NCBI RefSeq assembly: GCF_001182725.1
Contig: NZ_CWHU01000004.1
Coordinates: forward strand, 326,943-390,942
DNA length: 64,000 bases
Origin: Anaerococcus jeddahensis
GTDB lineage: Bacteria > Bacillota > Clostridia > Tissierellales > Peptoniphilaceae
Direction: 5' to 3'
Positions 27,005 through 35,658 of this stretch are shown piece after piece. Position 1 is the stretch's first letter. Each line of letters opens with the position of its first letter. Both the position numbers and the translations under genes were made by a program. Below the pieces are notes generated by a model. It searched no databases. It saw only the letters and a program-made list of their open reading frames with translations, and had not been told where the DNA came from.

Positions 27005-28355
27005 AAAACTCCCTAAATACTTTATCCATTATTTCATCAGAAACAGTTTCTCCAATTATTAGTCCCAAATCATCGTAGGATGCTCTTAAATCAACCTCTA
27101 CACAATCAATTGGAACATATGCTTTTATATCATTTAATGATGATTTCAAATTTTTCATTGAAGAATTTAATAATCTTTCATGTCTAAGATTTGTAATCAT
27201 CAATGATTCCTTATTCAATTCCTTTGAATCAAAAATTTCAAAAATCGCCCCTTCCAACTTATCGACCCCATCTCGTGAAATCATAGAAGTTTCTATGATT
27301 TTGAAGGATTTATCAAAATCATCTTTTGAAATTTTTCCAACTAAATCTGTCTTATTTAAAATTATTATGGCGTTTTTCCCCTTTAATAAATCCAGAATTA
27401 TCTTATCTTCATCGTCAAGATTTCTTGATTTGTCGAAAATTGCAATTATAAGATCAGAATCTTTTGCCAAGTCTATTGACCTTTGAACACCAATTTTTTC
27501 AACCTCATCGTGGGTTTCTCTAATTCCTGCTGTATCATTTATTTTTAAGGTTAAATTTCCAAGATTTATATATTCAGTTATAGAGTCTCTGGTTGTTCCT
27601 GGAATATCTGTAACAATCGCCCTATTTTCATTTAATAAAACATTTAATAAAGAAGATTTTCCAACATTTGGCTTTCCTATTATAGTTGTTTCAATTCCAT
27701 CTTTTACAAGTTTTCCCTTGTTTGCTGTTGATAAAAGTTTTTTTATCTCATCATAAGCCTTGTCCATATATTCAACAATATTAGCTAAAGGCAAATCTTC
27801 CCCATCTTCTGTGAAATTTATAGAATATTCTATTCTTGATAGGGCTTCAAGCTCAATTTTTCTAATTTCTTCAATTTTTTCTCTCAATAATCCAGATAAT
27901 TGTTTTAAACCTTGTTCTTGAGATAGCTCATTTGTTGAATTTATAATATCAAGAACCGCTTCAGCTTGGGATAAGTCTATTCTTCCGTTAAGAAAAGCTC
28001 TTTTGGTAAATTCTCCCCTATCTGCAAGCTCACATCCTAAATCCAAAAGCAAATTTAAAATATCTCTTACAGAAATCATAGAGCCGTGACAGTTTATCTC
28101 ACAAATATCTTCTCTAGTATAGGTATTTGGTCCCTTCATAAAATTAACCATAACCTCGTCAAAAATACGCCCATCTTTTTCTATATGGCCGTATCTCATC
28201 ATCCTGTTGTCTTTTTTTATATCTAAAGGCCTATTATTTATTGGCTTAAAAATCTTTTTAATAATGTCAAAAGATTTATCGCCACTCATACGAACTATAG
28301 ATATACCACCACTTCCTTGAGGTGTAGAAATTGCTGCTATTGTAGATTCACTCAT
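26991..28355 (-). CDS. mnmE: tRNA modification GTPase MnmE
   Basis: 454 residues. The N-terminal folate-binding domain comes first. The G domain, inserted in the helical domain, has P-loop GKPNVGKS (227-234), [12 protein letters not shown] and NKTD. The C-terminal CVGK (451-454) is the conserved CxGK motif. It partners MnmG in wobble-uridine modification. A parS site and a weak TATAAT lie upstream, where a local promoter is possible. Confidence 0.96.
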   Translation of the reverse strand: MSESTIAAISTPQGSGGISIVRMSGDKSFDIIKKIFKPINNRPLDIKKDNRMMRYGHIEKDGRIFDEVMVNFMKGPNTYTREDICEINCHGSMISVRDILNLLLDLGCELADRGEFTKRAFLNGRIDLSQAEAVLDIINSTNELSQEQGLKQLSGLLREKIEEIRKIELEALSRIEYSINFTEDGEDLPLANIVEYMDKAYDEIKKLLSTANKGKLVKDGIETTIIGKPNVGKSSLLNVLLNENRAIVTDIPGTTRDSITEYINLGNLTLKINDTAGIRETHDEVEKIGVQRSIDLAKDSDLIIAIFDKSRNLDDEDKIILDLLKGKNAIIILNKTDLVGKISKDDFDKSFKIIETSMISRDGVDKLEGAIFEIFDSKELNKESLMITNLRHERLLNSSMKNLKSSLNDIKAYVPIDCVEVDLRASYDDLGLIIGETVSDEIMDKVFREFCVGK

Positions 28356-28439
28356 AATTCATCCTTTCTAAAATGACTGCTTACCTTTGACATAAACATT
28401 CTTTCCATATTATACATTAATTTTACCAATAAAAAAAGA

Positions 28440-28455
28440 TGTTTCACGTGAAACA
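28440..28455. promoter_or_regulatory. parS site 4
   Basis: A perfect TGTTTCACGTGAAACA in the 109-bp gap between jag and mnmE, about 3 kb from the oriC boxes. This is the origin-nearest parS seen. Confidence 0.95.
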
Positions 28456-28464
28456 TCCTTTCGA

Positions 28465-29349
28465 TTAATCTAATTTATAATCAACTACAACGAATCTTTT
28501 TGGCTCTTCTCCTTCTGAATGAGAATCAAGCTTGTCATATTTTGAAATTTGCTCGTGAGCAAGTCTTCTTTCATATGAATTCATATATTTTAAATTCCAA
28601 CTTTTTCTAGTTTTCAAAACTTTTTTACAAGCCTTATCAGCTAGCATTACGATTTTTTCATCGCGTCTTTTTTTGTAGTTATTTATGTCAATATTTAGCT
28701 TAACCTTGTTAGATCTAGCCTTGATAATTTTTCTTATTACAGTTTCAATCGCATCAAGAGTCCTGCCGTTTTTGCCTATGACAATACCGGTGTCTTTCGG
28801 GTCAATTTTTGCATCAAGCTTAATAATATTATCTTCAAGATTTCCAATAACTTTTATATCTTCAAAGTGCATTTCGTTTAGAATTTCTTCTAACAAATCT
28901 TTGGCCTTATAGTAAAGGCTAACTTCATCTTCTTTTTGACCATTATCTTCTGTTTCATCTAATAATTCTTCAATATCTTGGTCAAAAGGTTCATTTATTT
29001 CTTCTATATCTAAATCTTCTTTTGAATCATCATCTTCTTTATCGTCGATTTCAAAAGAATTTTCTTCTTCAATTTTTTCTGATAATTTTTCAAGATTAAA
29101 TTCTTCTTCAAGCTCTTTTTTGCTATCTTCTTCGATTTCTTTCATCAAAGAATCAATGCCTTCTTTTATATCTTCTTCATAAGAAACTCTTACTACAGCA
29201 TTTTTTTGACCAATTAGTCCCAAAAATCCACTTGATTCTTCTTCTATTACTTCAACATCAACTTCATCGATATTTTTATTAATTTCTTTTAAAGCTAAAT
29301 TAATAGCTTCATCTTTAGTTTTGGCTGTTTTTACTATTGATTTTTTCAT
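28465..29349 (-). CDS. jag: RNA-binding protein Jag/KhpB
   Basis: 294 residues. A Jag-N domain (about 1-55, with GFLGLIGQKNAVV) is followed by a very acidic linker (about 60-145), a KH domain with the GxxG loop IGKNGR (191-196), and an R3H domain (R261-xxx-H265, ending PKRFVVVDYKLD). The linker makes it longer than most Jag proteins. KhpB with KhpA binds many RNAs and affects cell division in streptococci. It overlaps yidC by 35 bp, in the conserved rpmH-rnpA-yidD-yidC-jag order. Confidence 0.93.
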   Translation of the reverse strand: MKKSIVKTAKTKDEAINLALKEINKNIDEVDVEVIEEESSGFLGLIGQKNAVVRVSYEEDIKEGIDSLMKEIEEDSKKELEEEFNLEKLSEKIEEENSFEIDDKEDDDSKEDLDIEEINEPFDQDIEELLDETEDNGQKEDEVSLYYKAKDLLEEILNEMHFEDIKVIGNLEDNIIKLDAKIDPKDTGIVIGKNGRTLDAIETVIRKIIKARSNKVKLNIDINNYKKRRDEKIVMLADKACKKVLKTRKSWNLKYMNSYERRLAHEQISKYDKLDSHSEGEEPKRFVVVDYKLD

Positions 29350-30073
29350 CTTCTTCCTCTTTATCTCTTTTTCTTAGGCCAATCAAATATTGCCCTCCAA
29401 GAATTATAAGTCTTGCAAGTGAACTTGTTGTCCAATATAGTGGCAAACCTGCAGGAAGATTTCTAAAAACAAAATAATAAACAACTGGCATAGCCAAGAG
29501 CATATTATTCATAGAACCCATACCTGGAGTATTTTGAACTTGACCTTGAGGTGAAGTTTTCATTGTAAATATTTGAACACCTAATTGGCTTATACTTGTC
29601 AAAAGTGGCAAACCATAAAATAAAGGATCTGCCTTAGAAAGGGTTGGTACCCACAAAAAATCATCTCTAATTGCATGCATTTTTCCAGCAAAAATAAATT
29701 TATCAGGATTTTGAATTACCCTATATAAAGATAAAAGTATTAAAAGTTGAAAAATCATAACCAAGCAAGAAGAAATTCCTGGTCCTACTCCCTCTTCCTT
29801 ATATAATTGTTGCATTTTTTGTTGCATTATTTGAGGATCGTAGGCATATTTTTTCTTAATTTCTTCAACTTTTGGTTGAATTTCTCCACTTTTTGCTGCT
29901 TGTTTTTGTTGGTTCATAGTCATTGGTATTGTGATTAATGATACCAAAACTGTCATTAAAATAATTGAGATAGCATAAAAACTCATATTAGATGGTTCAG
30001 TAAAATTATTTACCAAAGAATCATAAATAAGTTTCATTAGGCTACCCAAAATTTGCGCTATAAAACTTAACAT
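29315..30073 (-). CDS. yidC: Membrane protein insertase YidC
   Basis: 252 residues with five hydrophobic segments and cytoplasmic hairpins. AAKSGEIQPKVEEIKKKYAYD is the first coiled-coil loop, and the helices around LILLSLYRVIQNP and FRNLPAGLPLYWTTSSL are conserved. It inserts small membrane proteins alone or with Sec. The start region shows no obvious lipobox, so it may not be a lipoprotein as some Gram-positive YidC are. The C-terminal tail is short and charged. Confidence 0.93.
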   Translation of the reverse strand: MLSFIAQILGSLMKLIYDSLVNNFTEPSNMSFYAISIILMTVLVSLITIPMTMNQQKQAAKSGEIQPKVEEIKKKYAYDPQIMQQKMQQLYKEEGVGPGISSCLVMIFQLLILLSLYRVIQNPDKFIFAGKMHAIRDDFLWVPTLSKADPLFYGLPLLTSISQLGVQIFTMKTSPQGQVQNTPGMGSMNNMLLAMPVVYYFVFRNLPAGLPLYWTTSSLARLIILGGQYLIGLRKRDKEEEDEKINSKNSQN

Positions 30074-30114
30074 TATCTCTCCTAATCTCTAGTGTAAATA
30101 TAAAAAATCAATTG

Positions 30115-30327
30115 CTAGGCCGGATCATATCCTCCTTTAGAAAAAGGATTGCACCTTAGAATTCTCCAACAAGCCTTAAAAAAGGCTTTTAAAAAATTAT
30201 ACTTTTTAAAACAGTCAATGGCATATTGGCTACAAGTAGGATAATATTTACATTTTCCAGAGCCTAATAGTGGAGAAATAAACAATTGATAAAATCTAAT
30301 TAATATTAGAAAAAGTTTATTTAACAT
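30115..30327 (-). CDS. yidD: Membrane protein insertion efficiency factor YidD
   Basis: 70 residues with the family signature CKYYPTCSQYAIDCFKKYN and WRILRCNPFSKGGYDP. YidD is a small membrane-associated helper of YidC. It overlaps the end of rnpA by 11 bp, the usual arrangement. Confidence 0.93.
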   Translation of the reverse strand: MLNKLFLILIRFYQLFISPLLGSGKCKYYPTCSQYAIDCFKKYNFLKAFFKACWRILRCNPFSKGGYDPA

Positions 30328-30667
30328 ATCTAATTTTCTTGTCCTTAAAGGCTTTACTAAGTACGTGTCCCAAAGAAGATTTAAGTTTTTGATAAGTAAA
30401 ATCTGTGGTGTGTTTTTTCGGAATTATAATTATATCAACATTGTTAATATTTTTATAATTTTCATAAACTATTGCCCTAAGTCTTCTTTTAAGTTTGTTT
30501 CTTTGGTTGGCCTTACCTATTTTTTTAGAAATAGAAAAGCCAAACCTTGGCCTATTTACACCGTTATTTTTAATAAAAACGGTAAAATCTCTATTGTAGT
30601 AATGCTTAGATTTTTTATAAACTCTTTCAAAGTCTACATTCTTTCTTAAACTAAATTGTTTTTCCAT
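30317..30667 (-). CDS. rnpA: Ribonuclease P protein component
   Basis: 116 residues. It has the basic RNR motif KIGKANQRNKLKRRLRAIVYE and the N-terminal FERVYKKSKHYYNRDFTVF substrate-leader cleft. It binds RNase P RNA to mature tRNA 5' ends. rnpB is not in this window. A hairpin with terminator character lies between rpmH and this gene. Confidence 0.94.
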   Translation of the reverse strand: MEKQFSLRKNVDFERVYKKSKHYYNRDFTVFIKNNGVNRPRFGFSISKKIGKANQRNKLKRRLRAIVYENYKNINNVDIIIIPKKHTTDFTYQKLKSSLGHVLSKAFKDKKIRYVK

Positions 30668-30703
30668 TAGAATAAAACCTAACTTATTATTTACCTACAA
30701 TAT

Positions 30704-30723
30704 AAAAAAGCCGCAGCTTTTTT
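30704..30723 (-). terminator. Hairpin between rpmH and rnpA
   Basis: AAAAAAGC-loop-GCTTTTTT begins 2 bp after the rpmH stop and ends in six or more T on the minus strand. It looks like a partial terminator that would let rpmH be expressed well above rnpA. Confidence 0.6.
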
Positions 30724-30724
30724 A

Positions 30725-30859
30725 TTATGCAGATAATTTCTTTCTTCCCTTTTGTCTTCTGGATTTTAAAACTCTTCTTCCAGCGGGAGTTGACATTCTT
30801 TTTCTAAAGCCATGGTCTTTTTTTCTTTTTCTTCTATTTGGTTGATAAGTTCTCTTCAT
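30725..30859 (-). CDS. rpmH: 50S ribosomal protein L34
   Basis: A 44-residue protein starting [18 protein letters not shown] and ending KGRKKLSA, the classic L34 sequence with [15 protein letters not shown]. The ATG at 30859 follows a perfect AGGAGGTGAT ribosome site. It is the first gene leftward of the origin, as in most Bacillota, and has a strong promoter. Confidence 0.97.
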   Translation of the reverse strand: MKRTYQPNRRKRKKDHGFRKRMSTPAGRRVLKSRRQKGRKKLSA

Positions 30860-30892
30860 ATTATCACCTCCTATTATTTTACGCTGTCTTTT

Positions 30893-30921
30893 ATTATATT
30901 TAAATAATGGTATAAAGTCAA
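30893..30921 (-). promoter_or_regulatory. rpmH promoter
   Basis: On the minus strand a -35 TTGACT (30921-30916), a 17-bp spacer and a -10 TATAAT (30898-30893) lie 34 bp upstream of the rpmH start codon. Confidence 0.8.
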
Positions 30922-31105
30922 GGTTTTAAAGAAAAAAATACAAAAAAATTTAAATAAGAATTTCTTAGCAAAAATAAGAAAAATTTTTTTAAATATAAAA
31001 AGTAAGTTTTTGAAATTTTTTAAATTATCAATTTATTAATTCTAAAAAAAATAAAAATAAAATAAGCTTATGCAAATATCAATCGAATTTAAATTTTTAT
31101 TCCCA

Positions 31106-31606
31106 TGTGGATAAGTATTTTTAATTATATTTTATCCACATGGTCTTTGTATAAGTTTTTAAGTGTATAAATTTTTATATTTTTGAAAAGTATTTTTAAC
31201 AAATCAATTAAAATAATGATTTATGCATAAAAATATTTACAAGATTACATATTTTATCAAGATATCCACAATATCCACAGGCTTTTAATATTCCTAAATT
31301 TAATTTTTTCTATCTTATCCCAAACTTATCAACATTTTGTGGATAACTTTACAAAATGGCTATATTAATGTATAATCTCTTGTGTAAAAGATGAAGATAA
31401 GTCGATTTTTTTATTGACTTTAAAAAAATTTTGTGGATAAATTTCTTTAAGTCTATTTTTTAAAAATTTTTACTTTGAAATTATTAGTAAAAATAAAGAC
31501 TTTTCTTATCCACATTAAACTTATCCACAACTTATCCAAAATTTGTGGATAAGTCGAAAAATATGGAGAACTTATTTGAATTTAAAACTTTGTTTTATGT
31601 GGATAA
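31106..31606. other. oriC: oriC part 1: DnaA-box cluster upstream of dnaA
   Basis: The 772-bp rpmH-dnaA gap contains eight exact TTATCCACA boxes: forward at 31132-31140, 31506-31514 and 31521-31529; reverse at 31106-31114, 31338-31346, 31432-31440, 31544-31552 and 31598-31606. One-mismatch copies lie at 31262-31270, 31271-31279, 31326-31334 and 31532-31540. The last four exact boxes are packed in 100 bp just before the dnaA start, where they may also autoregulate dnaA. The rest of the gap is very AT-rich with no gene. Confidence 0.95.
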
Positions 31607-31631
31607 TATTTTATGAAAGAGAGCTTGTAAG

Positions 31632-33008
31632 ATGAATCTAGAATACATAACTAATGAATTAAAAGAAAAAATGAAAATGAATGTTCCAGATCTTCAACAA
31701 TATGAAACTTGGATTGGAATTTTAAAACCTTTAAATAAGTATGAAGATACTATTTATTTGGAAATTCCTAAAAATGATACCAAGTTTATTTTTGACCAAA
31801 TTTGGGTTCCGCAACTCCAAGCAATATTAAATGATATTAATAAAAGAGAAAACAAGGCTTATAAGCTTGAAATAGTTGCTAAAGACGGACCAAATTATGA
31901 TGAAATTTTAACTCTTGGCAAAAATGTTGATGAAAATGGCCAGCTTAGGCTTAATAATGTAAACAAGTATCCAAAACCACTTCTTGAAAAAAATAATGTT
32001 TTCGAAAATTTTGTTCAGGGAAAATCAAACCAACTAGCCCTTGCAGCAAGCCAATCTGTTGCAGAAAATTTGGCTAATTATAAGGTTTCAAGAGTTTATA
32101 ATCCTCTTTTTATATATGGAGCAAGTGGACTTGGAAAAACCCACCTTATGCAGGCAATAGCCCATGAGATTCTTGAAAAAAGGGATGATTGCTATGTTAT
32201 GTATCTTTCTAGCGAGAAATTTACTAATGAAATGATTTCTGCTGTTAGAAATAATACAAATGAAGAATTTAGAAAAAAATACCGTTCGGTTGATATGCTT
32301 TTGATTGATGATATTCAATTTATTGCCAATAAAACTGGAACTCAAGAGGAATTTTTCCATACTTTCGAGGACCTCTATAATCAAGGAAAACAAATTGTAA
32401 TTTCTTCAGATAGGCCTCCAAAGGAAATTAAGCACTTGGAAGATAGGCTTGTTTCAAGATTTGGTTGGGGAATTATAGTTGATATTTCAAAACCTGATTT
32501 TGAAACTAGGGTTGCAATTTTACAAAAAAAACAAGATGAGCTTGGTGCTGTTGTAGATTATAAAATTTTGGAATATATTGCAGAAAATATAGAAACAAAT
32601 ATTAGAGATCTTGAGGGAGCCTTGGCAACTTCAATTGCCTGTGCAAAATCAAATAATAGATCTTTTGTAAGTCTTGATGATGCAAGACTTGGTGTAAGTT
32701 CTAGAGTTCACAAGGATAGCAAAAAAATAGATGCTGAAGATATACAAAAAAAAGTTTCTGAAAGATATCATGTTAAATTGTCTGATCTTAGAGGAAAATC
32801 TAGAAAAAAAGAAATAGTAATGCCAAGGCAAATTGCCATGTATCTTTGTAGAGACCTCTTATCAATTTCTTTGGTAAGTCTTGCCAATGAATTTAACAGA
32901 GACCATACAACAATTATGCACGGCCATGATAAAATAAAAGATATGATGGAAGAAGACCAAGATTTTAGACAAGAAATTGAAGAGATAATTAAGGAAATAA
33001 AATCCTAG
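31632..33008 (+). CDS. dnaA: Chromosomal replication initiator DnaA
   Basis: 458 residues. Domain I (about 1-85) is followed by a short linker and the AAA+ domain, with Walker A GASGLGKT (163-170) and Walker B MLLIDDIQFI. Domain IV ends in the box-binding signature FNRDHTTIMHGHDKI. It binds the TTATCCACA boxes on both sides of the gene and opens the duplex at the unwinding element before dnaN. The ATG at 31632 lies 26 bp after the last upstream DnaA box. Confidence 0.97.
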   Translation: MNLEYITNELKEKMKMNVPDLQQYETWIGILKPLNKYEDTIYLEIPKNDTKFIFDQIWVPQLQAILNDINKRENKAYKLEIVAKDGPNYDEILTLGKNVDENGQLRLNNVNKYPKPLLEKNNVFENFVQGKSNQLALAASQSVAENLANYKVSRVYNPLFIYGASGLGKTHLMQAIAHEILEKRDDCYVMYLSSEKFTNEMISAVRNNTNEEFRKKYRSVDMLLIDDIQFIANKTGTQEEFFHTFEDLYNQGKQIVISSDRPPKEIKHLEDRLVSRFGWGIIVDISKPDFETRVAILQKKQDELGAVVDYKILEYIAENIETNIRDLEGALATSIACAKSNNRSFVSLDDARLGVSSRVHKDSKKIDAEDIQKKVSERYHVKLSDLRGKSRKKEIVMPRQIAMYLCRDLLSISLVSLANEFNRDHTTIMHGHDKIKDMMEEDQDFRQEIEEIIKEIKS

Positions 33009-33213
33009 TTATCCACAAATTATGTATAAGTCTGAGGATAAGCTTGTTTATAAGCTTAACTTTAAAAAAATAAAATTTAGGTCTGTGGATTGTGTGAAAA
33101 AGTGGATTACTTATAAAAACTTATCCAAAACTTATCATTTGAGATTTTGATTTTAAAATAAAGCTTTATAAGACTTATCCACATATATACACTGCCTAAT
33201 ACTAATACTACTA
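33009..33213 (+). other. oriC: oriC part 2: DnaA boxes and DnaA-trio unwinding element
   Basis: The 232-bp dnaA-dnaN gap holds exact boxes at 33009-33017 and 33175-33183 and weaker ones at 33084-33092 and 33121-33129. Twelve bases after the box at 33175-33183 come the triplets CTA ATA CTA ATA CTA CTA (33196-33213). Read 3'-5' on the lower strand these are GAT TAT GAT TAT GAT GAT, the DnaA-trio pattern (3'-[G/A]AT-5') that in B. subtilis guides DnaA onto single-stranded DNA at the unwinding site. A short GC-richer stretch (CTGCC) separates box and trios, as in the model. Confidence 0.8.
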
Positions 33214-33240
33214 AGTTTATATAATATTTTAGGAGCAAAC

Positions 33241-34353
33241 ATGAAAATAGAAATTCAACAAAAAGATTTATCAAATAAAATCTCCATAGCTATGAAAGCT
33301 GTTTCGAGAAAAACCAATATACAAATTCATGAATTAATATACTTTGAAGCTAAAAATGATAGCCTAACTCTTACATCATCTGATGGAGAAATCTCTATTA
33401 TCACAAAATCAGCTTGTAAAGTTATAGAAGAAGGCGAAATGGCAATAAATGCAAATATAATTGCAAATATTGTAAGAAAACTTCCAGATGAGATGATAAA
33501 AATTGAGCTTTGTGATTCAAAAATAAAAATAAAATGCAATGGATCAAACTTTAATATCCTAGCCTTTGACTATTATGAAAAGAAAAATTTCTCTATACCA
33601 AGTGTGGATTATTTAGAAATTCAAAATGATAAATTAAAAAGATCAATTTCTCAAACTGAATTTGCAACAAGTTTAGACGAAACAAAACTTGCCCTTACAG
33701 GAATTTTGTTCGAATTAAAAGACGGTTATTTAAACTTTGTAGCCCTAGATGGTTATAGAGTTGCCCTCAAAAAATTAAAATTATCCTATCCAACATCAAT
33801 GGATAAGGCTAGACTTATTATTCCTAGAAAATCTATTTCTGAATGGACAAGAATAATTGATGATGAAAAAATCACAAAAATTTATAAGAACGACAAGGAT
33901 ATAATTTTTGAATCCGGCGACACTACAATGTATTGCAAGGTAATTGATAAAAATTATATTGATTATACAAATATAATTTCAGATATTTCTACAACAAGTC
34001 TTTTTGTTGATAGGCAAGAGCTTATAAATTCTTTGGAAAGAGCCCAATTATTAAATAACACCCAAAGGGCAAATCTTATAAAAATAAATATAGAAGATGA
34101 TAAGTGTATAATCGAATCAAATTCTGAAATTGGGGATTTGAAAGAAGTTTTACAAATTCAAAAAGAAGGCGATGATGTAAAAATTGCCTTTAATGCAAGA
34201 TATTTAATAGAAGGGGTTAAAGCTTGTGATACACAAACTATAAGGATGCACTTAAAATCATCCCTAAATCCATGCCTAATTTATCCGAATGATTCAAAAT
34301 ATGAAGATGAGGAATTTACTTATCTTGCCCTTCCAGTTAGACTTGCAGAATAG
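33241..34353 (+). CDS. dnaN: DNA polymerase III beta clamp
   Basis: 370 residues with the three-fold repeat clamp fold. FVALDGYRVALKKLKL and the C-terminal CLIYPNDSKYEDEEFTYLALPVRL are typical. It forms the sliding ring that tethers polymerase. An AGGAG ribosome site precedes the ATG. It lies directly after the unwinding element, in the standard dnaA-dnaN order. Confidence 0.96.
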   Translation: MKIEIQQKDLSNKISIAMKAVSRKTNIQIHELIYFEAKNDSLTLTSSDGEISIITKSACKVIEEGEMAINANIIANIVRKLPDEMIKIELCDSKIKIKCNGSNFNILAFDYYEKKNFSIPSVDYLEIQNDKLKRSISQTEFATSLDETKLALTGILFELKDGYLNFVALDGYRVALKKLKLSYPTSMDKARLIIPRKSISEWTRIIDDEKITKIYKNDKDIIFESGDTTMYCKVIDKNYIDYTNIISDISTTSLFVDRQELINSLERAQLLNNTQRANLIKINIEDDKCIIESNSEIGDLKEVLQIQKEGDDVKIAFNARYLIEGVKACDTQTIRMHLKSSLNPCLIYPNDSKYEDEEFTYLALPVRLAE

Positions 34354-34361
34354 GAGTTTTT

Positions 34362-34571
34362 ATGGAAAAAATAGAATTTGAATGTGAAATGATTACAGCT
34401 AAAGACCTTCTAAAGGCAACAGACATAGCCCAAAGTGGAGGAGAAGCCAAACATCTTATAAAAGAATATGGAATTTTGGTAAATGGAGAAGAATTTTTTC
34501 AAGCTGGAAAAAAACTTTACAAGGGCGATAAGGTAGAATTTGACCATCAAATTTTAATTAGTCTTGTATAA
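34362..34571 (+). CDS. yaaA: S4-domain RNA-binding protein (YaaA type)
   Basis: 69 residues forming one S4 RNA-binding domain (LLKATDIAQSGGEAKHLIKEYGILVNGE). This small protein is almost always found between dnaN and recF in Bacillota. It has been linked to ribosome assembly in B. subtilis, but its exact target is unclear. Its TAA stop overlaps the recF ATG (TAATG), so the two are translationally coupled. Confidence 0.88.
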   Translation: MEKIEFECEMITAKDLLKATDIAQSGGEAKHLIKEYGILVNGEEFFQAGKKLYKGDKVEFDHQILISLV

Positions 34572-35644
34572 TGTGGATTCAAAATTTAAAACTTAATAAG
34601 TTTAGGAATTATCTTTTTCAAAATATAGAATTTAATAAAAATATAAATATATTTTTGGGAGATAATGCCCAAGGAAAAACAAATTTACTTGAAAGCATAT
34701 ATTATTTGGCAAATGCAAAAAGTTTTAAATCTTTTAGGGACAAGGACCTTATCATGTTTAATGAAAAAGAAATGGGCCTTGAAGGGACAATTAGAAAGGG
34801 AGAATCTTTCAAAAATGTCCAAATAAGTGTAAAAGAAAATAAAAAAGATATTTTTGTAAATGAAATAAAATATGACAAAAATAAGGATTTAAAATCACTT
34901 TTTAAGTTGGTTTTGTTTACCCCAGAAGATTTAAATATAATAAAAGATGGGCCAAATTTTAGAAGAGACTTAATTGATGATATAATAATTAGTGTTAATT
35001 TTAGTTACAAGTCTTTGAAAAAAGATTTTGAAAAAATTCTTAGCCAAAGAAATAAATTATTAAAAAATCAAAGATCAAAATATTTTAAAACCGAACTGAT
35101 GGCCTTTGACCAGCAAATAATTAGGCTAAATTACAAAATTTATAGGTTTAGGGAAAAATATATTTCCCTAATAAATACCTATGCCAATAAAAATCATTTA
35201 AATCTTACAGAAAATAAGGAAAATTTAACTATAATTTATAAGCCTAGTATAAGGGCAAATTCTGTGGAAGAATATGGGGAAAAATTTTCTGAAAATATTT
35301 TAGATGATTTAAAATATTTTAGGACTACATCAGGCAGCCAAAGAGATGAAATTGATATAATAATAAATGGCAAGGATACAAAAAAATTTGGATCTCAAGG
35401 TCAACAAAGATCTGCAATTTTAAATATCAAGCTTGCCAATGTAAATTTAATTGAAAATACCAGCCAAGATAAGGCAATAATCTTATTTGACGATGTTTTT
35501 TCAGAACTTGATGAAAAAAGATCTAATTTTTTGTTGGAAAATTTAGGAAAATTTCAAACAATTATTACTGCAACCAACACCAAAAGTTTGGATGGAGTTG
35601 ATAGGAGTAAAATTAGAAAAATAAAAGATGGTCACATTAAATAA
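34571..35644 (+). CDS. recF: DNA replication and repair protein RecF
   Basis: 357 residues. The SMC-like ATPase has Walker A GDNAQGKTN (about 30-38), the signature GSQGQQRSAILNIKLA and Walker B IILFDDVFSELDEKR. It loads RecA at gaps in replicating DNA. It starts within the stop codon of the S4 gene and ends 14 bp before gyrB. Confidence 0.95.
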   Translation: MWIQNLKLNKFRNYLFQNIEFNKNINIFLGDNAQGKTNLLESIYYLANAKSFKSFRDKDLIMFNEKEMGLEGTIRKGESFKNVQISVKENKKDIFVNEIKYDKNKDLKSLFKLVLFTPEDLNIIKDGPNFRRDLIDDIIISVNFSYKSLKKDFEKILSQRNKLLKNQRSKYFKTELMAFDQQIIRLNYKIYRFREKYISLINTYANKNHLNLTENKENLTIIYKPSIRANSVEEYGEKFSENILDDLKYFRTTSGSQRDEIDIIINGKDTKKFGSQGQQRSAILNIKLANVNLIENTSQDKAIILFDDVFSELDEKRSNFLLENLGKFQTIITATNTKSLDGVDRSKIRKIKDGHIK

Positions 35645-35658
35645 TAGAAAGGAAGCTT

